This document shows, piece by piece, positions 1 to 8,362 of a stretch of 27,614 nt of DNA. The notes below the pieces were generated by a model. That model did no database searches and was not told the origin of the DNA. It saw only the letters and a program-made list of their open reading frames with translations. Origin of the DNA: a virus; the IMG/VR virus record IMGVR_UViG_3300013126_000194, positions 1 through 27,614 of that record; one strand, written 5' to 3'. The position numbers and the translations under genes were made by a program. Positions within the stretch are counted from its first letter, which is position 1; the number at the start of each line of letters is the position of its first letter.

Positions 1-1754
1 AAAGGGTCTAAATTTGGGTAGCTTTCATTATTTTTAAATACAACTAAAATGTTTATACCTGGTTTAAATGAGCTTGGGTAAGCTAATATGTCTGTATCAT
101 CCTCTTCTTCTTTTAAAATGCCTTTGATTAAATCTTTATTAAACTTAATAGAATTATTAAAATTTAAATTATAAACTTCATATAAAACTTCTCTTTTTAT
201 TTTCTTTTTTATACTATCCCAGCGTTCAATTTTACTTTTAGAATTTATATCACCATTTTGCCAATAATATAAAGATTGTTCATAAGACTCATTTAAAGCC
301 TCCATACGTTTTTTTATTCCACTTTTACAAATTTCTTCAATTTTATTTAAATAAATAACATATTGATTTGAATTATCTATTTTATACTGGTTATTAAATA
401 TATTTTCAAGTTTTTCTAAATATGATTTTGATTTATATATTTTTGTTTTATTATCAGTATTACCTGAGATTTCTATAGATTTTGGGTTTTTATTATCTAT
501 AAAATATTTTAATACCTTATAAGAAGTAGCAGTTACTTGTTTCCAAGCTTCAGGAGATTCATTTTTATTATTTTCAGTGAATTTCCAATGAATTTCCCAA
601 TCATCTGGGTCTAGTGAAGCGGGTCTAAAATAATATAAAGCTTCTATATCATCTTCATTTCCAACAATATATTCAGTTGGGGAAATTTTTTTTATATTAG
701 GTAAATCTTTTTCAAATAATTCAGTTAAAACGTATTGTTTATATTCATTTAAGTATTTATTTGAATTAATGTTATCTGTCCAATTTCTAAACATCATATT
801 ACCCTTTTCATATGCTTCTCTTTCAATTTCAGGCAAATCACCTTCCTCGTTTGTGTTTTGAGTTGTAATATTACCTAATTTACCATTACAGTTTTGTTCG
901 TGGTGAATCATTTCATGTGCAAATGAACGCATTACATCTTTTGGATGACGATCCATTGTATAAAGCACAATTGATTTGTTATTTGGATTGTAATATGCTG
1001 TTTTGCCAAAGAAATCCCTAGCATTTTCTACATCATCCTCTATAAATTTAACTTTAGGTAAAGGACGAATATTCATTCCCTTACTTAACATGTATTGAAT
1101 TAAAGATGATAACATTGTAGGATAACTAAATTTGCTTGGTTCAGCATACATTACTTCCTGGATAGGGGTTTTAGTAAGTATAGACCAAATTTTATCTCTA
1201 TCTTCATTTGATATTTCAGTAGGTAAATAACGTTGGAACGATTCATATTCACCTTTTAAAATGGCTAATCTAGCATTTGTACCGCTTATGCGATCTTTTT
1301 TTCTTCCTTTACCTACTTTTTTATTTCCCTTCAATACGATAGGTTCAAAATTATCGTATTTTCCTTTTAAACTATCAAATCTTTTTAAATCACCCATATC
1401 TTCCTCTCCTCTAATTCCTACTACAGGAAAATAAAAGCTTGTTGGATTATTCTTAATGATTGAACCTACATCTGTTATGGGAGAAGGATTTTGGGATATT
1501 TGGATTTCAACGTTAGATGGTAAATATTTTTTGTAAATGTTCCATATTTGTTCACTTTCATCTTTCGTAATTCCATCCCTATCTTTTTTACTCATCAAAA
1601 CAATAACTTTAGATACTTCGGGACGTTTTGCAACCTCATCAACTAAATAAAAATGACCTAATGTGGGTGGTTTAAAACCACCAGGGATTAAAGCAACACC
1701 TTGTTTAGTTTCCTCTAGTAAAGGTTGTATAAGTGATTTAACTAACGAATTCAT
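1..1754 (-). CDS. Nucleotidyltransferase / zinc metallopeptidase fusion protein (partial, runs off left edge)
   Basis: An open frame of 584 codons runs from an ATG at 1754 to the window edge without a stop, so the C terminus is missing. Residues about 19-165 look like a HxGH-type adenylyl/cytidylyltransferase: GGFKPPTLGH (25-34) gives the nucleotide-binding TxGH signature, and ISGTNAR (156-162) matches the family's second ATP-binding motif. A second domain has HEMIHH (280-285), a zincin HExxH site, with EREAY (311-315) as a plausible third zinc ligand. The rest (about 320-584) is charged, Lys/Asn-rich and unrecognised. The family chemistry would be transfer of a nucleotide to a small phosphorylated substrate, plus peptide hydrolysis. 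The substrate cannot be read from sequence. The start overlaps the upstream kinase gene by 17 nt, suggesting coupling. Both motif calls are strong; the combined function is unknown. Confidence 0.82.
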   Translation of the reverse strand, partial: MNSLVKSLIQPLLEETKQGVALIPGGFKPPTLGHFYLVDEVAKRPEVSKVIVLMSKKDRDGITKDESEQIWNIYKKYLPSNVEIQISQNPSPITDVGSIIKNNPTSFYFPVVGIRGEEDMGDLKRFDSLKGKYDNFEPIVLKGNKKVGKGRKKDRISGTNARLAILKGEYESFQRYLPTEISNEDRDKIWSILTKTPIQEVMYAEPSKFSYPTMLSSLIQYMLSKGMNIRPLPKVKFIEDDVENARDFFGKTAYYNPNNKSIVLYTMDRHPKDVMRSFAHEMIHHEQNCNGKLGNITTQNTNEEGDLPEIEREAYEKGNMMFRNWTDNINSNKYLNEYKQYVLTELFEKDLPNIKKISPTEYIVGNEDDIEALYYFRPASLDPDDWEIHWKFTENNKNESPEAWKQVTATSYKVLKYFIDNKNPKSIEISGNTDNKTKIYKSKSYLEKLENIFNNQYKIDNSNQYVIYLNKIEEICKSGIKKRMEALNESYEQSLYYWQNGDINSKSKIERWDSIKKKIKREVLYEVYNLNFNNSIKFNKDLIKGILKEEEDDTDILAYPSSFKPGINILVVFKNNESYPNLDP

Positions 1755-2493
1755 TTACTTTATTTTTTGCTACATCTAATGTATCAAATTCACGTTCTAT
1801 ATTTAGAAGTGATTTTATTTCTTGGTTTGTTTTTTCTTTATCTGCTTTAGCTTTTGCCATTTCCTCCGGTGATTTTTCTTTTCCTTTAGGCATAGGAAAT
1901 AATTTTTGAATCCTTTCAGGATCAAAAGAAGTATCAACTTCATATCCTGGGGGGTCATTATTGATTAGGGTAATGTTGTTTCTAAATACATGTTTGTAAA
2001 TGTCAATATTTTTTACTATACCTTCCCAACTTTTTAATACAGCACTTGTAGGTAAACTTCTACCACGTTGAGCATTACGAGTTAAAGAAGTCATAGGTGA
2101 TACATAAAGTAATATCATAAATGTATCGTATCCCATTGCCTCTAAATCATCTTTTTTCTTAAGTAATGGTCTTGAAGCAGCACCTGTACCATCAATTATA
2201 ATATTTTCTAAAGATTGAACTGCTTGAGTTTCTTTTTCTTTGGTTATTGCTCTAGCTTTTCCCATTAATTTAGCAGCAGTTGATAGTTCTTCAGGTGACA
2301 TAGAGGCAAAATCTTCTTTGCCTAGCTCTGTTTTTAATAGTTTTTCATAAACGTCATCTACGTTTATTACTTTGAAGCCTTGAAGACCTAATTGATTAAG
2401 TATAGTTGTTTTACCAGATCCAGCAGGTCCAGCCATAAAAATAGCTTTAGGTTTTCCTTGAACCTCTTTAAGTAATTGAACTAGACTTATCAT
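1738..2493 (-). CDS. P-loop kinase, zeta-toxin / polynucleotide-kinase-like
   Basis: This 251-aa protein has a Walker A motif AGPAGSGKTT at residues 21-30 and a hydrophobic strand ending in Asp, IIIDGTGA (98-105), as a Walker B-like element. Arginines at 139, 143 and 145 could form the lid. The arrangement fits small-molecule or nucleic-acid kinases of the AAA_33/zeta-toxin group, which phosphorylate a small substrate with ATP. The C-terminal third (about 205-235) is Lys/Glu-rich and probably helical. It lies 11 nt after the PD-(D/E)XK nuclease gene and overlaps the nucleotidyltransferase gene downstream by 17 nt, so the two may act together. There is no adjacent antitoxin-like gene, so a toxin role is not supported. 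The substrate is unknown. Confidence 0.8.
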   Translation of the reverse strand: MISLVQLLKEVQGKPKAIFMAGPAGSGKTTILNQLGLQGFKVINVDDVYEKLLKTELGKEDFASMSPEELSTAAKLMGKARAITKEKETQAVQSLENIIIDGTGAASRPLLKKKDDLEAMGYDTFMILLYVSPMTSLTRNAQRGRSLPTSAVLKSWEGIVKNIDIYKHVFRNNITLINNDPPGYEVDTSFDPERIQKLFPMPKGKEKSPEEMAKAKADKEKTNQEIKSLLNIEREFDTLDVAKNKVNEFVS

Positions 2494-2504
2494 AATTATA
2501 CATA

Positions 2505-3278
2505 TTATTGATCTCGTTTAGCTACAGTTCTAAATTCAGTAAATACTGGGGAATGGGTTGGATTTTCTAGATCAAATAAGCGTTTTACTGTTTTAAAAAT
2601 ATCAATATTTTCCTCAAATGTGCGAGTTGATTCAACTACTTCCCATCCTTTACCTTGCATTTTTCCAGCAGATGCTTTACGTTTAGATGATTTTAGCCAC
2701 AATATGCCATAATGGTCTATTTTTCTACCAAAACATTCTTCATAACATTGGCCATAAACTGCAGTTTGTAATTCATATGTTGTTTGTAATTGGTTAGATG
2801 TTTTCAAATCCAATAACCATAACTTATCATTTATCTCAACAATTAAATCACAGGTACCTGCTACTTGTAAATTATCTGAAAATAAATGTACTTCGGTTTC
2901 AATTAATGTGGGTTTAATTGTTTCCCAAAATTCAACAAAACGTAAAAACATTTGCCAAACATCTGGGTTATGTTGGGGTCGTCCTTTATCGTCTAAAAAT
3001 TTTAGTTCTTCTCCATTCAAATATGCTTCACACAATTCATGGACTTGAGTACCTTCTTCAGCTGCTTTTTTAACAATATAATCTGAAGCGAATCCAACTT
3101 GTTTGAGCCAATTTTCAAAAAATTTACCTTTTGGGTAATACCCTAAAACATATGTTACAGATGGATAATATTCTCCATTTCTTCTATAGTAACGGGAATC
3201 AGGTAATGTTATTTGTTGTGCATCGTCTGAGATTTCTAGAATTCGATCATAGGATTTTTTAATGTTCCTTTTTTTCAT
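2505..3278 (-). CDS. PD-(D/E)XK nuclease, RecB/Cas4-like exonuclease
   Basis: This 257-aa protein has the core of the PD-(D/E)XK superfamily: GTQVHEL (76-82) with a conserved His, GTCD (141-144) giving the first acidic residue, LDLKT (156-160) giving the D-x-K pair, and a downstream Q171-x3-Y175 motif as in RecB-family nucleases. Members are metal-dependent DNA exonucleases in recombination and replication. The length fits a stand-alone single-domain nuclease; no helicase or Fe-S cysteine cluster is visible. Its ATG overlaps the primase stop as ATGA (3278-3275), so it is probably translationally coupled to the primase and part of the phage DNA replication or recombination module. Confidence 0.85.
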   Translation of the reverse strand: MKKRNIKKSYDRILEISDDAQQITLPDSRYYRRNGEYYPSVTYVLGYYPKGKFFENWLKQVGFASDYIVKKAAEEGTQVHELCEAYLNGEELKFLDDKGRPQHNPDVWQMFLRFVEFWETIKPTLIETEVHLFSDNLQVAGTCDLIVEINDKLWLLDLKTSNQLQTTYELQTAVYGQCYEECFGRKIDHYGILWLKSSKRKASAGKMQGKGWEVVESTRTFEENIDIFKTVKRLFDLENPTHSPVFTEFRTVAKRDQ

Positions 3279-4204
3279 ATAGTTAAAAGTTTTTTCTCCA
3301 TCAATTTGTATTGAGTTAAAGGAGAAACTGTTTGTACTAGTTTAGTAAAGTTTTCAAATCCCATTTCACTTGGATCTTTTCCTTGCATTTCTACGAGGTA
3401 AACTTCCTTTCCAATGTCTAAAAGCTGTTCACAAAAGCCAAGGGCTTGTTTCAAAGCATCTGTATCTAGAGCAATGTATATTTTTTGCACCTTAGAGGTA
3501 ACTATTTTTTTCATTAAATTAGATTGAATATTTTTTCCAAATAATGGAATAGCATTTCTTTTTATTGCCATTGCATCAAATGGACCTTCACACAATATGA
3601 TTGGTAAATCCCAATTAATAAACAATTCAAACGGTATTATATCGCGGGACGTTTCAGGGTTACGGTATTTGGTGAAAGCATCTTTTTCGAATGATCTAGC
3701 GGTGAAATAATTTAATTTACCATTGCTATCATATGAAGGGATAACAATCATATTATTATATGGACCTGAATTGCAGTATCCAATGTTATATTTTAAGATA
3801 TCTTGTTTAGATATGTTTCTTTTTTTAAGATATGCTAGAGCATGCCTTGCAGTAAAATCTTTATTGTTGATAAAAGTTTTGAATTCTTTTGGAAGTTCTA
3901 ATATAGATTGTGGATTTTCTCCTATATCATCTATAGTAACATTTTTTACTAGTTTTCCAAGTTCTTGAAAATATGAGGCATCAACTTTAACTTGTTTAAA
4001 TAAACTTTTAATTGTTTTTCCTTTTTTACCACATGCCCAACAAGCCCAAGGGTTATTTCCTTGACTATTTTCTGTAAAATTAACTTCAAGTTTTGGTTTA
4101 TGGTGATGGCAAAAAGGGCATGTGTATGCTTGATTTCCTCTAGCGGTACGTTTTCCTGTTCCTAAAACAGAATTTACCAAATTAACTAGTAATTCATTTA
4201 CCAT
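3275..4204 (-). CDS. DNA primase (zinc ribbon plus TOPRIM)
   Basis: This 309-aa primase would make RNA primers at the replication fork. The N terminus has a CPFC...CWAC zinc ribbon (Cys 29, 32, 55, 58). The C-terminal half has a TOPRIM fold: LCEGPFDA (204-211) supplies the metal-binding Glu206, and IALDTDA (244-250) supplies Asp247 and Asp249. A DnaG-like catalytic region with NIGYC (140-144) and IVIPSYD (153-159) lies between. Five extra codons upstream could be read from a TTG at 4219, but the ATG at 4204 is the better start and places the zinc ribbon at the usual distance. No helicase domain is fused, unlike T7 gp4, so a separate helicase is expected elsewhere, as in T4. The gene ends in an ATGA overlap with the nuclease gene. 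Confidence 0.88.
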   Translation of the reverse strand: MVNELLVNLVNSVLGTGKRTARGNQAYTCPFCHHHKPKLEVNFTENSQGNNPWACWACGKKGKTIKSLFKQVKVDASYFQELGKLVKNVTIDDIGENPQSILELPKEFKTFINNKDFTARHALAYLKKRNISKQDILKYNIGYCNSGPYNNMIVIPSYDSNGKLNYFTARSFEKDAFTKYRNPETSRDIIPFELFINWDLPIILCEGPFDAMAIKRNAIPLFGKNIQSNLMKKIVTSKVQKIYIALDTDALKQALGFCEQLLDIGKEVYLVEMQGKDPSEMGFENFTKLVQTVSPLTQYKLMEKKLLTI

Positions 4205-4221
4205 AAATAAAAGATACAACT

Positions 4222-4668
4222 TTATTCTTGGGTAGCAAAGTCTTTTGAAAAAAACTTACCTAAAATGTTAGTATTAAGCCATTCATTTGATTCTAAAACA
4301 CTTAACTGAAATTGGTATTTACATTCAAAATAAGTAAGTAATTTTTTATTTGATACTAAACATAATATTTTACGAGTAAAATCTTTTTGTTTTCCCTCTT
4401 TAATTTTTTGTTTAATGAATTCTTCTGAACCATAATAGGTTTTCCAATCGGATTCTTTTTGGATAACTTGAGTAGTAGATTTTCTTCCTCTACCAGTTTG
4501 TTCAGCTAATTCTTTTTTAGTTAATTTTTTCTTTACATTATGGTATAAAGATTTTTTACCTAAATATGCTTTACCTGAGGGTTCATGTACTGTTATGTAA
4601 ATAAAACCATAGGTATCTTGGGGAAAATCATTGATGGATTCTATCCATTTATCATTGTATAACCACAT
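4222..4668 (-). CDS. GIY-YIG-like small endonuclease
   Basis: This 148-aa protein carries a variant GIY-YIG core: YGFIYI (20-25) and KAYLGKK (33-39), followed by a Lys-rich insertion, DWKTYYGS (74-81), an Arg at 99 and Glu115 in YFECKY as plausible catalytic residues. Similar small proteins with a W-x-x-YYGS signature are common in T4-like marine phages and are usually labelled Seg-like endonucleases. GIY-YIG enzymes cut DNA with a tyrosine- and metal-assisted mechanism. No NUMOD DNA-binding tail is present, so it may be a repair or host-DNA nuclease rather than a mobile endonuclease. It sits between the last structural gene and the primase. The family call is moderate and the role unknown. 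Confidence 0.65.
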   Translation of the reverse strand: MWLYNDKWIESINDFPQDTYGFIYITVHEPSGKAYLGKKSLYHNVKKKLTKKELAEQTGRGRKSTTQVIQKESDWKTYYGSEEFIKQKIKEGKQKDFTRKILCLVSNKKLLTYFECKYQFQLSVLESNEWLNTNILGKFFSKDFATQE

Positions 4669-4679
4669 TTAAAAAATTA

Positions 4680-5618
4680 TTAAGAAGCTGTTAAACGATC
4701 ATCAATAGCTGGAACTGTATTATCAAAGAAGAATTGGCTGGTATTTTCTGCTATTCTCCATCTTTGTCCTGTGCTTGTTCCTGTTCCTGAATTGGTACAT
4801 ATCATTTTAATATATGTTCCTGCATCATTTATATTGGATTTTCGGGTAGCTATAGCGCCTGCGGTTCCTACAGTTGGTAAAGTAAGACTGGGAGCTGAAA
4901 CTAACTGTCCTGCCCCAAGGGTCCCATTCCATTCAATAGTAGTTCTTGAACCATTTATTTCTAAAATTTCAATAACATCTCCTGCACTGGCTGTAGTAGG
5001 CATAGTAATAGCACAATTAATTAGGGAATAATTTTGAATAATTCTATAACTTCCTGAGTTGGGGATTTGATATGTTTGGGTAGTTACTTCAACAATAGTT
5101 ACTCCACCAAATTGGGATATAGAAGAAGGAATAGATAAAGAACCAGTATTAACTGTTACACTTTCTGTTGTTCCATCACCTTGGTGGAATGTTATTGTAT
5201 TTAAATTTACTGAGGATGAATAATAAAATGAACCAGTTTCTGAGGGGGTAACCCCTCCACCTCCACCAGAACCAGTATTAACAGTTACAGGAAAAGTTGA
5301 ACCATCACCTTTAGTAAAAGTTATAATATTATTAGTTGCAGAGGCTGTTATTAAGAAAGAACCAGTATTTCCTCCTCCTCCTATTGAGTTTGATGAGGTA
5401 TAATATAGTTGTCCTGTTGTAGTATTTATTGTTAATATATTATTTTGAGAAGTACTAGACAAACCATTAATAGCTACAGATCCTGTTACTGTTAGTGAAC
5501 CTGAAAGGGTAATATCGTATGCTTCTGCTCCTGTAAAAGCATCAATTGATTGGGAAACATGATATGCCTCAACTATGTTTCCTGTTTCAATTCCTATTTG
5601 GGTAAGTATTTTTGCCAT
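4680..5618 (-). CDS. Tail fibre / adhesin-like structural protein with internal repeats
   Basis: This 312-aa protein has a short N-terminal segment, then YDITLSGSLTVTGSVAINGL (34-53), a beta-solenoid-like pattern frequent in marine phage fibres. Two 33-residue repeats follow (85-117 and 128-160). Both begin TGSF, share TFxxGDG(S/T)T and end VTVNTGS, and Gly-rich linkers (GGGG and GGGGG) flank them. The C-terminal half (about 170-312) is a beta-rich domain that could be the receptor-binding head. No enzymatic motif is visible. It is the last gene of the late structural block. A 12-nt gap upstream holds a TATTTATA box. Assignment as a fibre rests on repeat style and position rather than a named family. 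Confidence 0.65.
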   Translation of the reverse strand: MAKILTQIGIETGNIVEAYHVSQSIDAFTGAEAYDITLSGSLTVTGSVAINGLSSTSQNNILTINTTTGQLYYTSSNSIGGGGNTGSFLITASATNNIITFTKGDGSTFPVTVNTGSGGGGGVTPSETGSFYYSSSVNLNTITFHQGDGTTESVTVNTGSLSIPSSISQFGGVTIVEVTTQTYQIPNSGSYRIIQNYSLINCAITMPTTASAGDVIEILEINGSRTTIEWNGTLGAGQLVSAPSLTLPTVGTAGAIATRKSNINDAGTYIKMICTNSGTGTSTGQRWRIAENTSQFFFDNTVPAIDDRLTAS

Positions 5619-5622
5619 TTTA

Positions 5623-5630
5623 TATAAATA
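5623..5630 (-). promoter_or_regulatory. Late-block box TATTTATA, 4 nt before the 5618 start
   Basis: Sense strand reads TATTTATA, filling most of the 12-nt gap between the fibre-like gene and its upstream neighbour. It belongs to the set of boxes at the late gene starts. Confidence 0.45.
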
Positions 5631-6671
5631 TTATAAATCTAAATTAACTAATATTGTTGTGTCAGTAACTGATGAAAGTGGTAATGGTTGGGCTAATTTA
5701 GCTACAGCTATAAGTTCATAACTATTATTGTATAAACCTATTGTTGTAACATATGGATCAAAATAAGAACCAGTTGCATAATCATATACTATACCACTAT
5801 TTGAACTTCCAGAAATTAAAGTTGGATTTTGGGAAAAATTAAATTCATTTTGTCTAATAGTACATTTATGTTGGGATTCATATATTGTAACTGTACTTTG
5901 AAATGAACAAGTTATTTTATCTGTTGTAAATAATGTATTAAAATATCCACCATATACACCTACCGGGGAAGGAGGGGTAGGAGATCCATATGTAACGTAC
6001 CCATATCCATCTAATGAACTAAGTAATTCTTCATTTATTACTGCTATTCCATGTTCATAAATTATATTCCCAATATGAAAACTTGATGTAGCTGAACTGC
6101 TGTATAAAAGATTTCCATTAGCATCATCTATAATAGTTCCATAAACGTTTTCTAAAACAAAACTTCCAGGTTTTATATATTCTCCAAATAAATTTGAAGG
6201 TATAGATAACACACCAATTAAAGAGTTAGAAGATGTAGGGAATAATCTATTTGGAGTAAGAGTATTTGATAAATAATTATAATAGTTTGTTGTATCTCTA
6301 TCACCAAATACTACATTATATTCTGAACTTGGGTATTCATTGTCTAATGTAATAGCTGTAGTCAAATCAGGTACAAAATCAGTACTTTGAAATGATGCTG
6401 TTGAAGCCGGAGAACCTTTTGGGTCTTTTAAAAAATTGGTATAGTAAAGTTCTCTAATTGAACGATAAACTAACTGTTGATTTTGGGTATCGATAATACC
6501 TGTTGGGTATGAGCCAGAGACCCATAAGGAAGAAGTAACATTTCTTCCAATATATCTATCAATTTCTACATTTGAGCCAGTAAGTTCATTTCCTTTAAAA
6601 GTAAACGATTTATTTACCTTAAAAGGTGAGACAATAACGTCAGAAGTTATGAATGGTTTGAAGATGCTCAT
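5631..6671 (-). CDS. Virion structural protein, paralogue A
   Basis: This 346-aa Ser/Tyr/Asn-rich protein is probably beta-rich and part of the tail or baseplate periphery. It has no catalytic motif that I recognise. Its last 75 or so residues (NEFNFSQNPTLISGS, TTIGLYNNSYELIAVAK, then PLPL and a terminal LVNLDL) closely match the C terminus of the neighbouring 335-aa protein, and both begin with a short segment containing DVIVS or DFVVS. The pair therefore looks like a tandem duplication with a conserved C-terminal domain, perhaps for attachment or trimerisation, and divergent middles. It lies 6 nt after the paralogue. A role in host recognition is inference from position and diversification. 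Confidence 0.65.
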   Translation of the reverse strand: MSIFKPFITSDVIVSPFKVNKSFTFKGNELTGSNVEIDRYIGRNVTSSLWVSGSYPTGIIDTQNQQLVYRSIRELYYTNFLKDPKGSPASTASFQSTDFVPDLTTAITLDNEYPSSEYNVVFGDRDTTNYYNYLSNTLTPNRLFPTSSNSLIGVLSIPSNLFGEYIKPGSFVLENVYGTIIDDANGNLLYSSSATSSFHIGNIIYEHGIAVINEELLSSLDGYGYVTYGSPTPPSPVGVYGGYFNTLFTTDKITCSFQSTVTIYESQHKCTIRQNEFNFSQNPTLISGSSNSGIVYDYATGSYFDPYVTTIGLYNNSYELIAVAKLAQPLPLSSVTDTTILVNLDL

Positions 6672-6677
6672 TCATTC

Positions 6678-7685
6678 TTAAAAATCAAGTTTTACTCTAA
6701 CTAGAGCTTCTTTTGTAAAATCTTTTAACAATGGTCTTGACATTTTAGCAACCGCTAAAAGTTCATTTGAATCATTATACATTCCTACAGTTGTGATATA
6801 AACTTGAGGAGCATTTATAAAATCATCATAAATTACCTCACCTGTTGAACCTGAAATAAATGATGGGTTTTCTGAATAGTTAAATTCACTGTTTCTTGCT
6901 CTAGCAAACACATAATCAGATGTAATTGTTTCTTCTGAGTTTAATGCAAAGGATGCTCCTGCATTGATAGCATTAAATAAACGTTGGTTATTTAAACCAT
7001 CTGAATTATTTGAGCGGCTAGGAGCAACATGGATTGATTGTGAAATTGCATATGGGTTTAATATAATAGTTCCTAAATCTGGAAATACTAAACCATATGA
7101 ACCTGATCCAGCTACATAGCCACTATTTGGTAATGATCCTGCTGTTCCACCTGATCCTGAAATTAATTGATATACACGAGATGAACCAATAAATGTATTT
7201 ACTGGGTTATCTTGTGAATCATCTGTTAATGTGATTGAACCCCCTGATCCTGAAAGTTTTAAGGCTAAAGATCCAGGAAAAAGTGATTGTTTATATCTTG
7301 CTCTTTCAATAGATAAAACCCAAAAGTTAGATCCTGTTATAACATTATTTCCTTTTCCAAAAACAAAATTAGCATTTTCATCTTCTAAAATTAATGAACG
7401 ATATTGACCATACATTGTTTTAGAGTATGAATTTCCAGGAACACTAGGATTAAACCATTCACTACCACTTCCTAATGAATCAGCATATACTATGTCAAAT
7501 TGAGTTTCTTGATCAGAAGAAGAAGTATTATATACACTTACATAATAATTTCCAGCTGAACTTGCAATCTGAGTAGATGAAGTAAAGAAAGAGGTTAGTT
7601 GAGGGTTTCCAGTTGACCATAAAGTAGAGGTAATTGAATCACTACTTACTACAAAATCTTCAGGATCAAATCTTTTAAATGACAT
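6678..7685 (-). CDS. Virion structural protein, paralogue B
   Basis: This 335-aa protein starts with SFKRFDPEDFVVSSDSITST and has a Ser/Gly/Tyr-rich, probably beta-structured body. Its C terminus (SEFNYSENPSFISGS, TTVGMYNDSNELLAVAK, PLL, ending VRVKLDF) is shared with the downstream neighbour. The shared tail, similar size and adjacency point to duplication. No enzymatic residues are evident. It follows the 218-aa structural gene after a 16-nt AT-rich gap, which is the only gap of at least 12 nt in the late block without an exact TATTTATA box. A peripheral tail or adhesin function is likely but unproven. Confidence 0.65.
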   Translation of the reverse strand: MSFKRFDPEDFVVSSDSITSTLWSTGNPQLTSFFTSSTQIASSAGNYYVSVYNTSSSDQETQFDIVYADSLGSGSEWFNPSVPGNSYSKTMYGQYRSLILEDENANFVFGKGNNVITGSNFWVLSIERARYKQSLFPGSLALKLSGSGGSITLTDDSQDNPVNTFIGSSRVYQLISGSGGTAGSLPNSGYVAGSGSYGLVFPDLGTIILNPYAISQSIHVAPSRSNNSDGLNNQRLFNAINAGASFALNSEETITSDYVFARARNSEFNYSENPSFISGSTGEVIYDDFINAPQVYITTVGMYNDSNELLAVAKMSRPLLKDFTKEALVRVKLDF

Positions 7686-7701
7686 TATATATTATTTTTT
7701 A

Positions 7702-8358
7702 TTATATTACTCTATCAATTGTAACAGGGATGGTTAATCTAGCTCCACTATCTAAACCTACAAATGTAATAGTTGTAGTAAGTGAAGTATTTGAACCAAA
7801 CAATGTATTTACAGTTGTTGCTCTTAAATTAAATTGGGAACCTATTACTGTTGTAGAAACATTAGTTCCTAAAGTAACGGTTGAATTAGCTGTTGTAGCC
7901 ACTGTTGTATTAATTCCAATACCATTAAATGTTGACATTAAACGAACATCAGCTATAGTAGCTGAGTATCCACTGGTTTCAATAGTTTGGGCATTACCTA
8001 AATAGTTTAATGTTTGAGGGGTAATTGCTAAAGAAGCTCCTTGTTTTAATGTAATTCCAGAATATCCTAAATCAAGTACAGGTAATTTAGCTGTTCCACG
8101 AGGTAAAGTAGCTAATTTGTATTTCATGATTTGAGTTTCTGTTGGAAATGCTTCTAGTAATGGCATATTTTGAATAGCTTCACCATAAAATGCAGAACCA
8201 GATGGGTGATTAGGATTATATAAAGTGTAATCTATTTCATCATCTGCTAGAGCAAATTGTGTAATTCTAAAAGAACCATCGTTTCTAGCTAAAAGTTCTC
8301 TTCCTTTTGTTGTTAATATAGCGTCAACTGTGACTACAGTATTTGAAAGGTATCCCAT
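7702..8358 (-). CDS. Conserved virion-associated protein, function unknown
   Basis: This 218-aa protein begins MGYLSNTVVTVDAILTTKGR and continues with GRELLARNDGSFRITQFAL, NPNHPSG and FPTETQIMKYKL. That N-terminal style is one I associate with structural proteins of marine myoviruses, but I cannot give a T4 equivalent. The C-terminal half is Thr/Val-rich with alternating hydrophobics, typical of a beta-sandwich. No signal peptide, membrane segment or catalytic motif is seen. The homing endonuclease gene ends 4 nt upstream, and the sequence just before this start (sense ATATATTTAAAACC, 8372-8359) resembles the late box and overlaps the endonuclease stop codon. Confidence 0.6.
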   Translation of the reverse strand: MGYLSNTVVTVDAILTTKGRELLARNDGSFRITQFALADDEIDYTLYNPNHPSGSAFYGEAIQNMPLLEAFPTETQIMKYKLATLPRGTAKLPVLDLGYSGITLKQGASLAITPQTLNYLGNAQTIETSGYSATIADVRLMSTFNGIGINTTVATTANSTVTLGTNVSTTVIGSQFNLRATTVNTLFGSNTSLTTTITFVGLDSGARLTIPVTIDRVI

Positions 8359-8362
8359 GGTT

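Noticed and set aside
1738-2493. Zeta toxin-antitoxin system
   Set aside because: The kinase fold is shared by many non-toxin enzymes and there is no adjacent epsilon-like antitoxin.
4771-5031. Plus-strand frame opposite the fibre-like gene
   Set aside because: Reading of the complementary strand of a repetitive Ser/Thr-rich gene; no independent support.
7679-8005. Plus-strand frame of 108 codons opposite the 218-aa structural gene
   Set aside because: It is antisense to a gene with phage-like sequence, has no plausible product, and no other plus-strand gene is supported.
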